Part shown: positions 28,881 to 39,883 of the stretch, one piece after another
Layout: each line of letters begins with the position of its first letter
How positions within the stretch are numbered: position 1 is the stretch's first letter
DNA from: Rossellomorea marisflavi
GTDB taxonomy: Bacteria; Bacillota; Bacilli; Bacillales; Bacillaceae_B
Assembly: GCF_009806575.1 (NCBI RefSeq)
Contig: NZ_CP047095.1
Span: forward strand, 3,600,001 to 3,664,000
Length of the DNA stretch: 64,000 nt
Direction of reading: 5' to 3'
The notes under the pieces: generated by a model
The model's input: only the letters and a program-made list of their open reading frames with translations
Databases searched by the model: none
Told to the model about the DNA's origin: nothing
Position numbers and translations under genes: made by a program

Positions 28881-29524
28881 CACTCTGCCCCTACGATCGC
28901 CAGGATGTCCTTCATCGTATCGAGCATGAAGTCTGGTTCATACTGCTCCAGATGGGCTTTGCCTTTCGCACTCCAAGCCACCCCTGCAGACAGCACTCCC
29001 GCGTTCCGTCCACCAAGGATATCATGGTGGTTGTCACCGACCATGAGCGCTTCCTCAGGTTTGGATCCGAGTGCCTCCAATGCTTTTTGGACAGGTTCCG
29101 GATGCGGCTTCGGATGCTCCACTTCATCAAGGCTGATGATAACATCGAAGTATGGTTTCAGCCCCATGAGCTCCAGTCCGCGGATAACCATCATACGCGA
29201 CTTCGTGGAGACGATGGCAAGCTTGTAGCCCTGATCATGAAGGGTTTCGATCGTTTCCGTGACCCCTTCGAATTCCGTTACGAGTTCATCGTGATGCGCC
29301 CGGTTGTGCTCCCGGTAGTGGGCACACATGTCATCACATTTTTCCGGATTCAATTTTCCGAATGATTCTTGAAGGGGCGGCCCCATGAACGGGAGGACAC
29401 TCTCGCGATCATAATCACCCGGGTAAAAGTGATTCAAGGTGTGGAGGAACGAAGAGATGATCAGTTCGTTTGTATCGATCAGTGTTCCGTCCAGGTCAAA
29501 CAGTATGGTTGTAATCTTCCTCAT
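28880..29524 (-). CDS. ppaX: Pyrophosphatase PpaX
   Basis: A 214-residue HAD phosphatase. Motif [15 protein letters not shown] has the nucleophile Asp near residue 10, motif II AIVSTKS, motif III Lys in HPKPHPEP, and motif [10 protein letters not shown]. PpaX hydrolyses the pyrophosphate released when HPr kinase/phosphorylase phosphorolyses P-Ser-HPr, hence its place in the hprK operon. Overlaps yvoD by 29 bases; AAAGGAG precedes the ATG. Confidence 0.95.
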   Translation of the reverse strand: MRKITTILFDLDGTLIDTNELIISSFLHTLNHFYPGDYDRESVLPFMGPPLQESFGKLNPEKCDDMCAHYREHNRAHHDELVTEFEGVTETIETLHDQGYKLAIVSTKSRMMVIRGLELMGLKPYFDVIISLDEVEHPKPHPEPVQKALEALGSKPEEALMVGDNHHDILGGRNAGVLSAGVAWSAKGKAHLEQYEPDFMLDTMKDILAIVGAE

Positions 29525-30458
29525 ATTGACGCTCCTTTTCTTTCTTCACATCGACTTTTCGCCAGAAGTAGGCGATTGTCACCGTAAGCAGGATGGCCGT
29601 GGTGAGTCGTATGGCCAGCAGCGGCCACACCGGGATTCCAAGAGGGATGAAGATCAACGTATCCTCTACCACTGCATGGCAGGCAACAAGGAAGATGAAG
29701 GCAAGGGTCACATCCCGCTTGCTTACACCTTCTTCTTTCACCGCCTGGATCATGACCCCTGCCCCGTAGGCAAGACCCACGACCAGACCCGTCACCATGG
29801 TGGAGGACGTGTTGGCATTCATACCGAGGGCACGGGTGACAGGCGCCATCCATCTCGAGAAAACATCCATCCACTTGAGATCCTTCATGATCTGGATGAT
29901 CATCATGAGGGGAATGACGATGATGGCGAGCTGAATCACCCCATATCCCGCTTTTTGCAGTCCAAGGAGGATGATTTGTCCCCAGCCATCAGGGTCAGCC
30001 TGCTCCGCAGGCATCATTCCGTACTGGGCAAGCTCTGCTCCGCCATCCCATACAAGGTTGATGACAATGGCAGACAAGAGGGCAAGGCCGATCCTGACGA
30101 GCAGGATCAGCCAAATCTTCACGCCAACTTTGGAAGCCACAGTGGATTCGATGAATAGATTATGGGAGAAAGACAGCATGACGGCAATGATGAACACTTC
30201 CTTCACCGTCAGGTCCAGGGAAAGGATTCCCCCGATTCCTGCGTAGAGGTTCAGGAAATTCCCCAGAACCAATGGAATCGCCGCGTCCCCAGAAAGGCCG
30301 AGGACCTTCATGAATGGAGCGATCCTGTCCATGACCCACGGCAGGACAGGGGTGTACTGGAGAATGAAGACGAGAAGCGTGATCGGGAAGATCACCTTCC
30401 CGAGGGACCAGGTCGTTTTCAAGCCGACGAGGCCGCCAGTTCTGATCGATCCGAGCAT
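29496..30458 (-). CDS. yvoD: Nucleoside-recognition (Gate) domain membrane protein YvoD
   Basis: A 320-residue polytopic membrane protein with about 8 hydrophobic segments ([79 protein letters not shown] and others). Matches the SpmA/SpmB-like Gate family in pattern. Transport substrate unknown. Third gene of the hprK operon in the order seen in B. subtilis. Confidence 0.88.
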   Translation of the reverse strand: MLGSIRTGGLVGLKTTWSLGKVIFPITLLVFILQYTPVLPWVMDRIAPFMKVLGLSGDAAIPLVLGNFLNLYAGIGGILSLDLTVKEVFIIAVMLSFSHNLFIESTVASKVGVKIWLILLVRIGLALLSAIVINLVWDGGAELAQYGMMPAEQADPDGWGQIILLGLQKAGYGVIQLAIIVIPLMMIIQIMKDLKWMDVFSRWMAPVTRALGMNANTSSTMVTGLVVGLAYGAGVMIQAVKEEGVSKRDVTLAFIFLVACHAVVEDTLIFIPLGIPVWPLLAIRLTTAILLTVTIAYFWRKVDVKKEKERQYEEDYNHTV

Positions 30459-30472
30459 GCTATCTTCCCCCT

Positions 30473-31306
30473 TTAACTTTTTGCGTTTTCTTTCTCTTCG
30501 TAGTAGTGATTGGCGAGACCTGTTTTCCTTCTATAGATCATCGTCACGATTGCTACAACGATCAGAGCGATGGAAATGACCTGTGCAAATCTGAAGTCTC
30601 CAAGCATCAAGCTGTCCGTACGCATGCCTTCAACGAAGAAACGACCGATCGAATATCCGATTACATACGTCAGGAACAATTCTCCCCTTCTCAGTGATTT
30701 CACCTTCCGGCGGATGATCAACAAAAGGATGAGGACGACAACATTCCAGAGTGATTCATACAAGAATGTAGGGTGATAGTAGGATCCGTCGATATACATC
30801 TGATCAATGATGAATCTCGGCAGATGCAGATTCTCAAGGAACTGACGTGATACTTCACGGCCGTGGGCTTCCTGATTGATGAAGTTCCCCCAGCGTCCGA
30901 TTGCCTGGCCGACGATCAGACTCGGAGCCGCAATGTCGGCGAGCTTCCAGAAGGAAAGTCCCTTCACCTTGGCAAATATGATGGTCGTGAGTACGGAGCC
31001 GATCAGGGCTCCATGGATGGCGATCCCGCCGTTCCAGATTTTGATGATGTCCTCTGGATGGTCGGCATAATAGTTATTCCACTCGAATGCTACATAGTAA
31101 ATGCGGGCAGAGATGATGGCGATGGGGATCGCCCATACGAGTAGATCGATGAATGTATCAGGGTGAAGTCCCTGGCGTTTGCTTTCGCGGATGACCATAT
31201 ACATCCCGAGTGCGATGCCAAGGCCGATGATGACCCCATACCAATGGACCGAGATGGGACCGAGCTGAAAGGCAATGGGATCGATCGGCGTGATTGTCTC
31301 GTTCAT
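30473..31306 (-). CDS. lgt: Prolipoprotein diacylglyceryl transferase
   Basis: A 277-residue integral membrane enzyme with seven TM segments. The Lgt signature [14 protein letters not shown] is intact, with the upstream HGALIG His and a C-terminal [14 protein letters not shown] arginine. Transfers diacylglycerol from phosphatidylglycerol to the lipobox Cys of prolipoproteins at the outer face. Its substrates here include the peptide-binding lipoprotein at 53.5-55.1 kb. Lies 39 bases after hprK. Confidence 0.97.
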   Translation of the reverse strand: MNETITPIDPIAFQLGPISVHWYGVIIGLGIALGMYMVIRESKRQGLHPDTFIDLLVWAIPIAIISARIYYVAFEWNNYYADHPEDIIKIWNGGIAIHGALIGSVLTTIIFAKVKGLSFWKLADIAAPSLIVGQAIGRWGNFINQEAHGREVSRQFLENLHLPRFIIDQMYIDGSYYHPTFLYESLWNVVVLILLLIIRRKVKSLRRGELFLTYVIGYSIGRFFVEGMRTDSLMLGDFRFAQVISIALIVVAIVTMIYRRKTGLANHYYEEKENAKS

Positions 31307-31345
31307 AGTTTTTCTCCTTCGTCAACGGGCCCGTGACCCGGTTTT

Positions 31346-32284
31346 TCAATCCATGTCGTCATGGTCGCCGTCTTCGATGACATCTGATAGACGATTGGTG
31401 AATTGCTCGGCTGCGTTCACACCCATCCGCTTCAAACGGAAGTTCATGGCGGCCACTTCGATGATGACGGCCAGATTTCGTCCTGGTCGTACAGGCACCG
31501 TCAGCTTTGTGATTTCCGTGTCGATGATTTTCATTTTCTCTTCGTCAAGACCGAGGCGGTCATACTGCTTCGCTTTATCCCAAAGCTCGAGATTGATGCA
31601 AAGGGTGATGCGCTTATGACTTCTCACCGCTCCCGCACCGAACAGGGTCATGACGTTGATGATACCAAGACCACGGATCTCAAGGAGATGCTCGATGAGA
31701 TCAGGGGAATTCCCGATGAGGGTATCCATATCTTCCTGTCTGATTTCCACACAATCATCGGCAACAAGACGGTGGCCGCGTTTCACAAGTTCGAGTGCGG
31801 TTTCACTTTTACCGACGCCGCTTTTACCGGTGATGAGTACGCCGACTCCATAGATATCGACAAGGACCCCGTGGATCGCCGTTGTCGGTGCCAGCTTGCT
31901 TTCCAGGTAGTTCGTGAGATGCGAAGAAAATCTCGTCGTCTTCATGGGTGATCTCATGACCGGAACATCATAGCGATTGGCCGCTTCGATCAATTCAGGG
32001 GGTACTTCCAGTTCCCTAGAGATGATGATGCCTGGGGTGATATCGGTACAGAGGGATTCGAGCCTTCTTTTCCGCTCTGCGTCGTCTAGCAAGTCAAGGA
32101 ACGTGATTTCCGTCTTCCCAAGAAGCTGAATCCGCTCTGCAGGATAATAGTTGAAATAACCGGCGATTTCAAGGCCGGGTCTTGAAATATCACTCATCGT
32201 GATCGGTCTATGTAATCCTTCTTCTCCACCTACAAGCTCAAGATGGAACTTATCCATGATGTCTTTTGTGCGCACTTTTGCCAC
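31346..32284 (-). CDS. hprK: HPr kinase/phosphorylase
   Basis: 312 residues. Walker [13 protein letters not shown] (about 153-160), catalytic His in TTAIHGVLV (about 138), and the HPrK signature [12 protein letters not shown] (about 200-210). It phosphorylates Ser46 of HPr and Crh when glycolytic intermediates are plentiful, and reverses the reaction with phosphate. GTG start at 32284 with AAGGAGGAG 6 bases before. First gene of the hprK-lgt-yvoD-ppaX-yvoF operon. Confidence 0.97.
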   Translation of the reverse strand: MAKVRTKDIMDKFHLELVGGEEGLHRPITMSDISRPGLEIAGYFNYYPAERIQLLGKTEITFLDLLDDAERKRRLESLCTDITPGIIISRELEVPPELIEAANRYDVPVMRSPMKTTRFSSHLTNYLESKLAPTTAIHGVLVDIYGVGVLITGKSGVGKSETALELVKRGHRLVADDCVEIRQEDMDTLIGNSPDLIEHLLEIRGLGIINVMTLFGAGAVRSHKRITLCINLELWDKAKQYDRLGLDEEKMKIIDTEITKLTVPVRPGRNLAVIIEVAAMNFRLKRMGVNAAEQFTNRLSDVIEDGDHDDMD

Positions 32285-32321
32285 TCTTTACTCCTCCTTC
32301 AACTTGCTGTACCTCTAACCT

Positions 32322-32349
32322 ATTTTAGCAATTATGTGGAAAAGCGCAA
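32322..32349 (-). promoter_or_regulatory. Promoter of the hprK operon
   Basis: Minus strand TTGCGC (32344-32349), 16-base spacer, TAAAAT (32322-32327) with an extended TGC before the -10, 38 bases from the GTG start. Confidence 0.6.
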
Positions 32350-32364
32350 GGTAATGGTAAGCAT

Positions 32365-32402
32365 GCAAAAAAGCGGCCCGTGCCTGATGATGGCACGGGC
32401 CA
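32365..32402 (-). terminator. Terminator of yvlBCD
   Basis: GGCCCGTGCC/GGCACGGGCC (32375-32384 with 32392-32401), then on the minus strand a T6 tract. Just after yvlD and just before the hprK promoter. Confidence 0.85.
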
Positions 32403-32413
32403 CTTACTTATGC

Positions 32414-32764
32414 TTATCGTTTCGGTTCGAATACCGCTTTTTGAATGATCAGGTTGCACACGGATAGAATGATGCTCGCCACGAGGGCCATTCCGAATCC
32501 TGAAATTTCAAAGCTGCTTCCCATGATCTTATCCGTCAGCATCAAGGTGATGGCATTGATGACAAACAGGAATAGTCCGAGGGAAAGAATCGTAACCGGC
32601 AGCGTCAGGATGATCAAGATCGGCCTGACAAGCACATTCAAGAATGACAGGATGATGCTCGCCAAGATGGCGGCTCCGATCCCCGTCACCTGGAATCCTT
32701 CAAAAAAACCAGCTAATGCAATAAAGATGACTGCATTAATAAGTATACCTATAATCCACCTCAT
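32414..32764 (-). CDS. yvlD: YvlD, holin-like four-TM protein
   Basis: A 116-residue membrane protein of the phage_holin_4_2 superfamily: four hydrophobic segments (WIIGILINAVIFIALAGFF, IGAAILASIILSFLNVLVRPIL, ILTLPVTILSLGLFLFVINAI, FGMALVASIILSVCNLIIQ). In B. subtilis it belongs to the sigma-W envelope-stress regulon. Overlaps yvlC by one base. Precise role unknown. Confidence 0.9.
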   Translation of the reverse strand: MRWIIGILINAVIFIALAGFFEGFQVTGIGAAILASIILSFLNVLVRPILIILTLPVTILSLGLFLFVINAITLMLTDKIMGSSFEISGFGMALVASIILSVCNLIIQKAVFEPKR

Positions 32765-32967
32765 TATCTGATGGAATCCTCCTCATTTGGCAGTACAAAG
32801 GCAAGTAGGGCATACACCACGATCAGGGGGAAGAAGCCCGTCGGGATCAAAAGCAGGATGAAGGCGACCCTCAGGATGATGGGGTCGATCCCCACCGTCC
32901 TCGACAAGCCCCCGAGCACCCCTGCCAGCTTTCTATCAGACCTTGTTCGTGCCAATGTTTTCTTCAT
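32764..32967 (-). CDS. yvlC: PspC-domain protein YvlC
   Basis: A 67-residue PspC domain: RTRSDRKLAGVLGGLSRTVGIDPIILRVAFILLLIP is the characteristic N-terminal pattern followed by a second hydrophobic helix. PspC proteins act in membrane-stress sensing or signalling. Between yvlB (15 bases) and yvlD (1-base overlap), all under the sigma-W promoter at 34224. Confidence 0.92.
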   Translation of the reverse strand: MKKTLARTRSDRKLAGVLGGLSRTVGIDPIILRVAFILLLIPTGFFPLIVVYALLAFVLPNEEDSIR

Positions 32968-32982
32968 GTTGATACCCTCTTT

Positions 32983-34122
32983 CTAGTTCGTCTCTTTGTT
33001 GCTATTAACATTCTTCGATTCGTACTTTTTTATGAGCACGGAACCGGTTTTTGTTTCAGCAAAGAGATGAAGCTTATCCGGAGAGGCAGTTTTACGAGAG
33101 AAGCGGATCGATTTCTGCACCACTTCATTTTTTTCTTCCAATACATCGATACCCTCAAGTTCCATTTTGAAACCACCGAGATTCGATTTCGCTTCACCGG
33201 ATATGTTGATGTTCTCCGGTACGTAGAAGTCGACGCTTCCCGTCACGGTCTTCGCATGGACGGTATCGGCTTTCTCACCCGTCAGGGAGCAGACGATGTT
33301 CCCATTCAATGACTGGGCATCCGTATGAAGGATATCACCTTCGACGAGGACCTTCCCGTTGATGGACTCTGCTTCCACATGCTCGGCTGAGACACGGGTG
33401 AGGGTGATGGCTCCGTTGGAGGTTTCCACATCGGCCCTCTTCGCCTTCAATCCCTCGACGATGATCTTACCGTTTGCCGCCTTTGCCTTCAGATCTTCCA
33501 CTTCCAGGTTGTTTGCGTTCAGCCCTCCGTTAAACAGTCGGACAGAGATCTTTTTATACTGATGTTCGGGCACATAGAATTTCGCATTCACCTTCATCCA
33601 TTTGGACTGGGTGCCAAAATAAAGCGTATCACCGTCAATGGAGAAGGAAGAGGTATCATGGAACTGCTTAAGGCCTTCTTCCCGGTCTTCTGTCCGATAT
33701 ACCTTTGCGTCGCATTCCACCCGGACCTCCCCACCGCTCCAAGGATGGATCTCGACCTTGCCGTTCGCCACATCAATATCGATCTTATCAAAGGATACCT
33801 CGGGCTGCTGGAACACATGGGACACTTCGACCGATTGACTCCATTGGAAATCGAAATCGAAGTTTTTAATCTTATTGAGGGCCGTATTCATGAAATCAAC
33901 GACTTTATCCTTGGAATTAGACGAACCGGATGTTGTCGACTTTTGCTTGTGGTTATCGTCCGGATCCTGGAAGATCGAAACAAATTCATCCACGAAGCTT
34001 TTCTCCTTCGGTTTCGGTTCTTCCGGTTTCTTTTCCAGTGCTTCCAAAAGGGCCACGGCTTCCTGAGCAGAAATCGTTCCGTTCTCCAACATATCCAAAA
34101 TACGTTTACGCTCTTCATTCAT
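32983..34122 (-). CDS. yvlB: DUF4097 beta-helix protein YvlB
   Basis: A 379-residue protein. N-terminal helical SHOCT-like piece (ERKRILDMLENGTISAQEAVALLEALEK), a Pro/Lys-rich linker, then a DUF4097 right-handed beta-helix-like repeat region with NGK/NGG turns (VANGKVEIHPWSGG, LFNGGLNANNLEVEDLKAKAANGKI, ETSNGAITLTRVSAEHVEAESINGK). The layout is shared with LiaX-type daptomycin-response proteins. First gene of the yvlBCD envelope-stress unit. No signal peptide, so cytosolic unless secreted by another route. A yvlA homologue is not present upstream. Confidence 0.9.
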   Translation of the reverse strand: MNEERKRILDMLENGTISAQEAVALLEALEKKPEEPKPKEKSFVDEFVSIFQDPDDNHKQKSTTSGSSNSKDKVVDFMNTALNKIKNFDFDFQWSQSVEVSHVFQQPEVSFDKIDIDVANGKVEIHPWSGGEVRVECDAKVYRTEDREEGLKQFHDTSSFSIDGDTLYFGTQSKWMKVNAKFYVPEHQYKKISVRLFNGGLNANNLEVEDLKAKAANGKIIVEGLKAKRADVETSNGAITLTRVSAEHVEAESINGKVLVEGDILHTDAQSLNGNIVCSLTGEKADTVHAKTVTGSVDFYVPENINISGEAKSNLGGFKMELEGIDVLEEKNEVVQKSIRFSRKTASPDKLHLFAETKTGSVLIKKYESKNVNSNKETN

Positions 34123-34223
34123 ACCCGTTCAACTCCCATTTTCAGATTATCTGAGTACTATCATGAATATAACCGACGAGGCAAAGTTATACCTGATCCG
34201 TCATTCATTGCTTCTATAGTATG

Positions 34224-34249
34224 TACGTTTTAAGCGCCCAAAGGTTTCA
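34224..34249 (-). promoter_or_regulatory. Sigma-W promoter of yvlBCD
   Basis: Minus strand TGAAAC (34244-34249), exactly 16 bases, CGTA (34224-34227): the sigma-W consensus, 102 bases before yvlB. Confidence 0.85.
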
Positions 34250-34290
34250 TTCCCGTAAAAAAATATCATCACTGTCCCATACCCTCCTGA

Positions 34291-34328
34291 CAAAAAAATA
34301 AAACGGAGGCGCACCGGGCACCTCCGCT
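34291..34328 (-). terminator. Terminator of uvrBA
   Basis: CGGAGG/CCTCCG with inner TGCCCGGTGCG, followed on the minus strand by TTTTATTTTTTT, 5 bases after the uvrA stop. Confidence 0.85.
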
Positions 34329-34332
34329 TCTA

Positions 34333-37206
34333 TCAGTTCGTCACGCCTTCTTTTTCCCTGACTTTCCTTTTCATCCGTTCGCGCTCACGCTCGAGGACAG
34401 GTTTCAAGTATTTACCTGTATACGACCCCTTCGCTTCGGCCACCTTCTCAGGAGTTCCGGTAGCAACGATCGTGCCTCCTTTATCTCCCCCTTCAGGACC
34501 AAGGTCGACAAGATAGTCGGCGGCTTTGATGACATCGAGGTTGTGTTCGATGACAAGGACCGTGTCTCCGTTTTCCACTAGACGCTGAAGGACGACAAGG
34601 AGACGTGAAATATCATCCACATGCAAGCCCGTCGTCGGCTCGTCGAGGATATACAGGGAGCGGCCCGTCGAGCGGCGATGAAGCTCGGATGCAAGCTTCA
34701 CGCGCTGCGCTTCCCCTCCGGAAAGGGTCGTGGCAGGCTGTCCGAGGGTGATGTAGCCGAGGCCGACATCATAGATGGTCTGAAGCTTCCTTCTGATCTT
34801 CGGAATGTTTTCGAAGAACTGCAAGGAGTCCTCCACCGTCATCTCAAGGACATCGGCGATATTTTTATCTTTGTATTTCACTTCGAGGGTTTCACGGTTA
34901 TATCGTTTCCCGTGGCAAACCTCACAAGGGACGTAAACATCAGGAAGGAAATGCATCTCGATCTTGATGATCCCGTCACCGCGGCAGGCTTCACAGCGAC
35001 CGCCCTTCACGTTGAAGCTGAAGCGGCCTTTTTTATAACCGCGCACTTTCGCTTCATTCGTGGTAGCGAATACGTCACGGATATCATCGAATACCCCCGT
35101 ATAGGTCGCTGGATTCGATCGAGGCGTACGGCCGATCGGGGATTGGTCGATGTCGATGACCTTATCGAGATGCTCGATCCCCTTGATTTCTTTATGAATC
35201 CCAGGCTTCGACTTGGCGTTATGAAGCTTCTGGGCAAGGGATTTGTGGAGAATCTCATTGATAAGGGTACTCTTACCCGAACCCGAGACGCCCGTCACCG
35301 CCATGAACAGGCCGAGGGGCAGCTTCACTTTTACGTTATTCAAGTTGTTCTGCTTCGCTCCGAGGATCTCCAGATAACGGCCGTCCGGTTTGCGTCTTTC
35401 CTGCGGAAGCGGGATGAATTTCTTCCCTGACAGGTATTGTCCGGTCAAAGATTTGTCATCATCCATGACTTCCTGAGGGGTTCCTGCCGAGATAATCTCT
35501 CCCCCGTGGGCCCCTGCACCAGGACCGATATCGACGAGATAGTCGGCGGCCATCATCGTGTCTTCATCATGCTCGACGACGATGAGGGTGTTTCCGATAT
35601 CCCTCATATTCTTGAGGGTATCGATGAGCCTGTCATTATCGCGCTGATGAAGTCCGATCGACGGCTCATCGAGGATATAGAGGACGCCAGTCAGACGCGA
35701 ACCGATCTGGGTCGCAAGCCGGATCCTCTGTGCTTCCCCGCCTGACAGTGTACCGGCAGCCCGACTGAGGGTCAGGTATTCAAGCCCGACGTTCACGAGG
35801 AAACCGAGACGCTCGCGGATTTCCCTCAGGATAAGTCTCGCGATCTGCATATCTTTCTCCGAAAGTTCCAGCGCATCAAAGAATTGATCTGCTTCCTGGA
35901 TCGAGAAGGCCGTTACCTGACCGATATGAAGGGAATCGACCTTCACGGCGAGGGACTCTTCCTTGAGCCTGTGACCATCGCAGCTCGGACAGTTTTGTGT
36001 AGCCATGTATTTCTCCATCTGCTCACGCACGTAATCGGAGCTTGTCTCGCGGTAACGTCTCTCCACGTTCGCCATGACGCCTTCGAACCGAAGGTAATTC
36101 TCCCTGACTTGACCGAAGTCATTCTCATAGCGGAAATAGATCTCGTCTTTTCCGCTCCCGTGAAGGATTTTGTCCATATCGTGCTTCGGCAGGTTCTTCA
36201 CCGGTACATCCATGGGGATCCCGTAATGATCACAAACCGCCTTCAACAGGGAAGGGTAATACTGTGAACTTGTCGGCTCCCACGGAGCGATGGCATGCTC
36301 ATCAAGGGTCTTATCCCAGTTCGGGATCACAAGCTCTTTATCGACTTCGAGTTTCGTTCCAAGACCGTCGCATGTCGGACATGCCCCGAACGGACTGTTG
36401 AATGAGAACATCCTCGGTTCGAGCTCTGAAATCGAGAATCCGCAGTACGGGCACGCATGATGCTCGCTAAACAGAAGCTCCTCTTCCCCGATCACATCGA
36501 TGATCACCTGACCGTCGGAAAGGCGCAGTGCTGATTCAAGGGAGTCAGATAGGCGGGCCGCCACGCCCTCTTTTACCACGACGCGGTCGATGATGACTTC
36601 GATGGTGTGCTTTTTATTTTTCTCAAGGGTGATTTCTTCGCCGAGGTCTTCCACCTCTCCGTCGATCCGCACCCTTACGTATCCCTGCTTCTTGATATCC
36701 TCAAGGGTCTTCGCATGAGTTCCCTTGCGGCCCGATACAACGGGAGCAAGCACCTGTAGCTTCGTGCGTTCCGGATACTCAAGGATGCGGTCCACCATCT
36801 GTTCGATCGTTTGTGAAGTAATTTCGATTCCATGATTCGGACAGATCGGCTTCCCTACCCTTGCATACAGGAGTCGGAGATAATCATAGATCTCGGTTAC
36901 GGTCCCTACTGTGGAACGGGGATTCCGGCTCGTCGTCTTCTGATCGATGGAAATCGCCGGTGACAGCCCTTCAATGGCATCCACATCCGGCTTATCCATT
37001 TGACCGAGGAACTGCCTGGCATAGGCAGACAGGGACTCCACGTAACGCCTTTGACCTTCCGCATAGATCGTGTCGAAGGCAAGGGATGATTTCCCTGAAC
37101 CCGAAAGGCCGGTCAATACGACCAGCTTATCCCTCGGGATGGTGATATCTATATTTTTAAGATTATGAGCGCGAGCTCCTTGTACAATAATATTTTCCTG
37201 CGCCAT
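34333..37206 (-). CDS. uvrA: Excinuclease ABC subunit A
   Basis: A 957-residue UvrA with two ABC ATPase halves: Walker [15 protein letters not shown] near 31 and [13 protein letters not shown] near 640, ABC signatures LSGGEAQR in both halves, and zinc-binding CPYCG..CPTC and [14 protein letters not shown] clusters. Recognises DNA damage with UvrB in nucleotide excision repair. Lies 7 bases after uvrB and shares its LexA-controlled promoter. Confidence 0.98.
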   Translation of the reverse strand: MAQENIIVQGARAHNLKNIDITIPRDKLVVLTGLSGSGKSSLAFDTIYAEGQRRYVESLSAYARQFLGQMDKPDVDAIEGLSPAISIDQKTTSRNPRSTVGTVTEIYDYLRLLYARVGKPICPNHGIEITSQTIEQMVDRILEYPERTKLQVLAPVVSGRKGTHAKTLEDIKKQGYVRVRIDGEVEDLGEEITLEKNKKHTIEVIIDRVVVKEGVAARLSDSLESALRLSDGQVIIDVIGEEELLFSEHHACPYCGFSISELEPRMFSFNSPFGACPTCDGLGTKLEVDKELVIPNWDKTLDEHAIAPWEPTSSQYYPSLLKAVCDHYGIPMDVPVKNLPKHDMDKILHGSGKDEIYFRYENDFGQVRENYLRFEGVMANVERRYRETSSDYVREQMEKYMATQNCPSCDGHRLKEESLAVKVDSLHIGQVTAFSIQEADQFFDALELSEKDMQIARLILREIRERLGFLVNVGLEYLTLSRAAGTLSGGEAQRIRLATQIGSRLTGVLYILDEPSIGLHQRDNDRLIDTLKNMRDIGNTLIVVEHDEDTMMAADYLVDIGPGAGAHGGEIISAGTPQEVMDDDKSLTGQYLSGKKFIPLPQERRKPDGRYLEILGAKQNNLNNVKVKLPLGLFMAVTGVSGSGKSTLINEILHKSLAQKLHNAKSKPGIHKEIKGIEHLDKVIDIDQSPIGRTPRSNPATYTGVFDDIRDVFATTNEAKVRGYKKGRFSFNVKGGRCEACRGDGIIKIEMHFLPDVYVPCEVCHGKRYNRETLEVKYKDKNIADVLEMTVEDSLQFFENIPKIRRKLQTIYDVGLGYITLGQPATTLSGGEAQRVKLASELHRRSTGRSLYILDEPTTGLHVDDISRLLVVLQRLVENGDTVLVIEHNLDVIKAADYLVDLGPEGGDKGGTIVATGTPEKVAEAKGSYTGKYLKPVLERERERMKRKVREKEGVTN

Positions 37207-37213
37207 AAGTCGT

Positions 37214-39196
37214 TCATCCTTCCGCTTTCAGCTCGAGAATGGTATCGCGAAGCTGGGCTGCCCGTTCGAAATCGAGGGCTTTGGCCGCTTCCTTCATTTC
37301 CCCTTCTAGGCTGGCAATAAGTTTTTGTCTCTCCGGTTTGGACAGTTTCGACACATTTGTGCGACCTCCGTCCATCTCCTCTGTATCCTCCACTTCGCGA
37401 GTGGCCTTGATGGCATCACGGATTTCCTTCTGGATCGTCGTCGGGGTGATGCCGTGCTTCTCGTTGTATTCTTCCTGGATTTCCCGGCGACGCTTCGTCT
37501 CGCTGATCGCCTTCTCCATGGAATCGGTCATCTTATCTGCATACATGATGACTTTCCCTTCGCTGTTACGGGCCGCACGTCCGATGGTCTGGATCAAGGA
37601 TCGTTCGGACCGGAGGAAACCTTCCTTATCGGCGTCGAGTATCGTCACCAAGGACACTTCAGGTATATCCAGCCCCTCCCTTAGGAGGTTGATCCCGATG
37701 AGAACATCATATTTTCCGAGGCGGAGGTCACGGATGATCTCGATCCGCTCCAGGGTCTTGATCTCGGAATGCAGGTATTGGACCTTGATGCCGATTTCCT
37801 TCAGATAGGCACTGAGGTCCTCGGACATCTTCTTCGTGAGGGTGGTGACTAGGACACGTTCGTCCTTTTCCACCCGTTCATTGATTTCACCGATAAGGTC
37901 ATCGATCTGCCCTTCGATGGGACGCACTTCGATAATCGGATCGAGCAGACCCGTCGGACGGATGATCTGCTCGACCATTTCCGGACTGTGCTCAAGCTCA
38001 TAAGGACCCGGCGTCGCAGACACGTAAAGAAGCTGATTCGTCTTCCCTTCGAACTCATCGAACTTCAACGGACGGTTATCCATGGCGGATGGCAGGCGGA
38101 ATCCGTGGTCCACGAGCACTTTTTTACGCGCCTGGTCCCCGTTGAACATACCGCGGACCTGCGGAAGCGTCACATGGGACTCATCGATGACGATGAGGAA
38201 GTCTTCCGGGAAGTAATCCATCAGGGTGTAAGGCGTAGAGCCGGGCGGTCTCAGCGTAAGATGACGGGAATAGTTCTCGATTCCTGAACAGAAGCCCATC
38301 TCCCTCATCATCTCAAGGTCATATCGGGTCCGCTGCTCCAGACGCTGTGCTTCGAGGAGCTTATCTTCCTCCCTCATGACCTTGAGCTGTTCTTCAAGCT
38401 CCTTCTCGATGTTTTCGATGGCCACCTTCATCTTCTCTTCGCGGGTGACGAAGTGGGAAGCCGGGAAAATCGCGACATGATCGCGGTCACCCATGATTTC
38501 CCCCGTGAGGGCATCGACTTCACGGATCCGGTCGATTTCATCACCGAAAAACTCGACCCTCATGCAGTGTTCATCCCGTGATGCCGGGAAGATTTCCACC
38601 ACGTCACCGCGGACCCTGAACGTCCCGCGCTGAAAGTCGATATCATTTCGTTCATATTGTATATCCACAAGCTTCCTCAAAAGCTGATTACGTTCAATTT
38701 CCATCCCAACGCGCAGGGACAGGACAAGCTCCCTGTATTCTTCCGGATTACCCAACCCGTAGATACAGGATACACTTGCGATGATAATGACATCCTTCCG
38801 TTCAAACAGTGCGGAGGTGGCAGAGTGGCGAAGCTTATCGATCTCATCATTGATGCTCGCATCCTTCTCGATGAACGTATCGGTCTGAGGGACATATGCC
38901 TCCGGCTGGTAGTAATCGTAGTAACTTACGAAGTACTCTACGGCATTGTCGGGAAAGAATTCCTTGAACTCGCTGTAGAGCTGTCCGGCCAGCGTTTTAT
39001 TGTGGGCAATGATAAGAGTGGGCTTCTCCACTTCCTTGATGACATTGGAAACGGTGAACGTCTTTCCCGTTCCCGTCGCCCCGAGGAGCGTCTGGTGGCG
39101 TTTGCCTTCCTTGATGCCCTCTACCAGCTTCTTGATTGCCAGGGGCTGGTCCCCTTCAGGTTTGTATTTAGACTTTAGCTCGAATTGATCTTTCAC
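37214..39196 (-). CDS. uvrB: Excinuclease ABC subunit B
   Basis: A 660-residue helicase-like damage verifier. Walker [15 protein letters not shown], beta-hairpin [16 protein letters not shown]-like IDESHV, helicase motif [10 protein letters not shown], and C-terminal UVR motif [27 protein letters not shown] that contacts UvrC. GTG 39196 ([11 protein letters not shown]) with AGGAGG 7 bases upstream was chosen; a frame to 39280 exists but is not preceded by a binding site and runs into the promoter. Confidence 0.97.
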   Translation of the reverse strand: MKDQFELKSKYKPEGDQPLAIKKLVEGIKEGKRHQTLLGATGTGKTFTVSNVIKEVEKPTLIIAHNKTLAGQLYSEFKEFFPDNAVEYFVSYYDYYQPEAYVPQTDTFIEKDASINDEIDKLRHSATSALFERKDVIIIASVSCIYGLGNPEEYRELVLSLRVGMEIERNQLLRKLVDIQYERNDIDFQRGTFRVRGDVVEIFPASRDEHCMRVEFFGDEIDRIREVDALTGEIMGDRDHVAIFPASHFVTREEKMKVAIENIEKELEEQLKVMREEDKLLEAQRLEQRTRYDLEMMREMGFCSGIENYSRHLTLRPPGSTPYTLMDYFPEDFLIVIDESHVTLPQVRGMFNGDQARKKVLVDHGFRLPSAMDNRPLKFDEFEGKTNQLLYVSATPGPYELEHSPEMVEQIIRPTGLLDPIIEVRPIEGQIDDLIGEINERVEKDERVLVTTLTKKMSEDLSAYLKEIGIKVQYLHSEIKTLERIEIIRDLRLGKYDVLIGINLLREGLDIPEVSLVTILDADKEGFLRSERSLIQTIGRAARNSEGKVIMYADKMTDSMEKAISETKRRREIQEEYNEKHGITPTTIQKEIRDAIKATREVEDTEEMDGGRTNVSKLSKPERQKLIASLEGEMKEAAKALDFERAAQLRDTILELKAEG

Positions 39197-39278
39197 CGTG
39201 AAACCTCCTATAGGTAAGGAACAGTATGTTCTATGCTTGTCTATACCCATCCCTTGCACTGTCCATTCGTCTCTTCCC

Positions 39279-39284
39279 ATTTTA
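39279..39284 (-). promoter_or_regulatory. uvrB -10 box (extended)
   Basis: TAAAAT preceded by TGG on the minus strand. A weak TTAAAT lies 16 bases upstream. 83 bases before uvrB. Confidence 0.5.
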
Positions 39285-39316
39285 CCACAATCGGTCGGAA
39301 TTTAACCATCAATAAG

Positions 39317-39330
39317 CGAACAAAAGTTCG
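39317..39330. promoter_or_regulatory. LexA (DinR) box of uvrBA
   Basis: CGAACAAAAGTTCG, a perfect CGAAC-N4-GTTCG palindrome, the Bacillus SOS box core, 33 bases upstream of the -10. uvrBA is a known SOS unit. Confidence 0.85.
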
Positions 39331-39356
39331 TTTTTATTCCACAGGACGCCTTAAAC

Positions 39357-39543
39357 TGTGGACAATCTCCGGTTCGACAATCTTCCTGCTGGCAATCGAC
39401 AGCATTCGACGACTTTTACACACACCTTGTGGATATATCTGTTGATAACCACTATGGTGCTGTGGAAAAGAAGACCCTTTACCCACAATTCGTCAAAATT
39501 CTTGTGTACTTTAAAATTGAGAACGCATACAAACTGTGCATAA
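39357..39543. other. Cluster of DnaA-box-like 9-mers
   Basis: Six sites with one mismatch to TTATCCACA (or its complement TGTGGATAA): TGTGGACAA 39357, TGTGGATAT 39428, TGTTGATAA 39440, TGTGGAAAA 39461, TTACCCACA 39479, TGTGCATAA 39535. They fall in 187 bases of gene-free DNA between uvrB and csbA. No gene is seen here. Confidence 0.5.
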
Positions 39544-39550
39544 CTCAAGA

Positions 39551-39581
39551 AAACAAAAAAAGCACTCCCTACTGGGAATGC
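39551..39581 (-). terminator. Terminator of csbA
   Basis: GCATTCCC/GGGAGTGC pairs around AGTA, then on the minus strand TTTTTTGTTTTC. Confidence 0.8.
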
Positions 39582-39585
39582 CCGG

Positions 39586-39822
39586 TTATTCACTTTTTCG
39601 CCCTTTTCCCTTCATCCGCCCGCTGTACCAAAAACCCGCTGTCAAACTGGCTGCGTCGATCACGATCAGCAGAATGGAGTCCGTATATCCTTTGGAAACG
39701 GAAGCGGCGATCAGTGCCACGGTCAAGAGAAGTCCGATATATCGATTATAGGTCACCCTCGAAAAGAATACGACGAGGAGGCCGGGCAGGAAGGCTGCCA
39801 GAATGATCTTGGACACATTCAA
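39586..39822 (-). CDS. csbA: CsbA family small membrane protein
   Basis: A 78-residue protein with three hydrophobic segments (IILAAFLPGLLVVFFSRV, YIGLLLTVALIAASV, SILLIVIDAASLTAGFWY). It matches B. subtilis CsbA in length, in the VVxFxRVTxNxY motif and in position upstream of uvrBA. CsbA is sigma-B controlled in B. subtilis, but I could not find a convincing GTTTAA/GGGTAT promoter here. Function unknown. Confidence 0.88.
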   Translation of the reverse strand: MNVSKIILAAFLPGLLVVFFSRVTYNRYIGLLLTVALIAASVSKGYTDSILLIVIDAASLTAGFWYSGRMKGKGRKSE

Positions 39823-39883
39823 CTCTCCTTAAAGAAGGAATATCAATTAGTTTAACGGATATTCCCTCTTCTGGAAAGAGGCA

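Noticed and set aside
34621..35430. A 269-residue plus-strand frame opposite uvrA
   Set aside because: Shadow of uvrA; composition mirrors the real gene.
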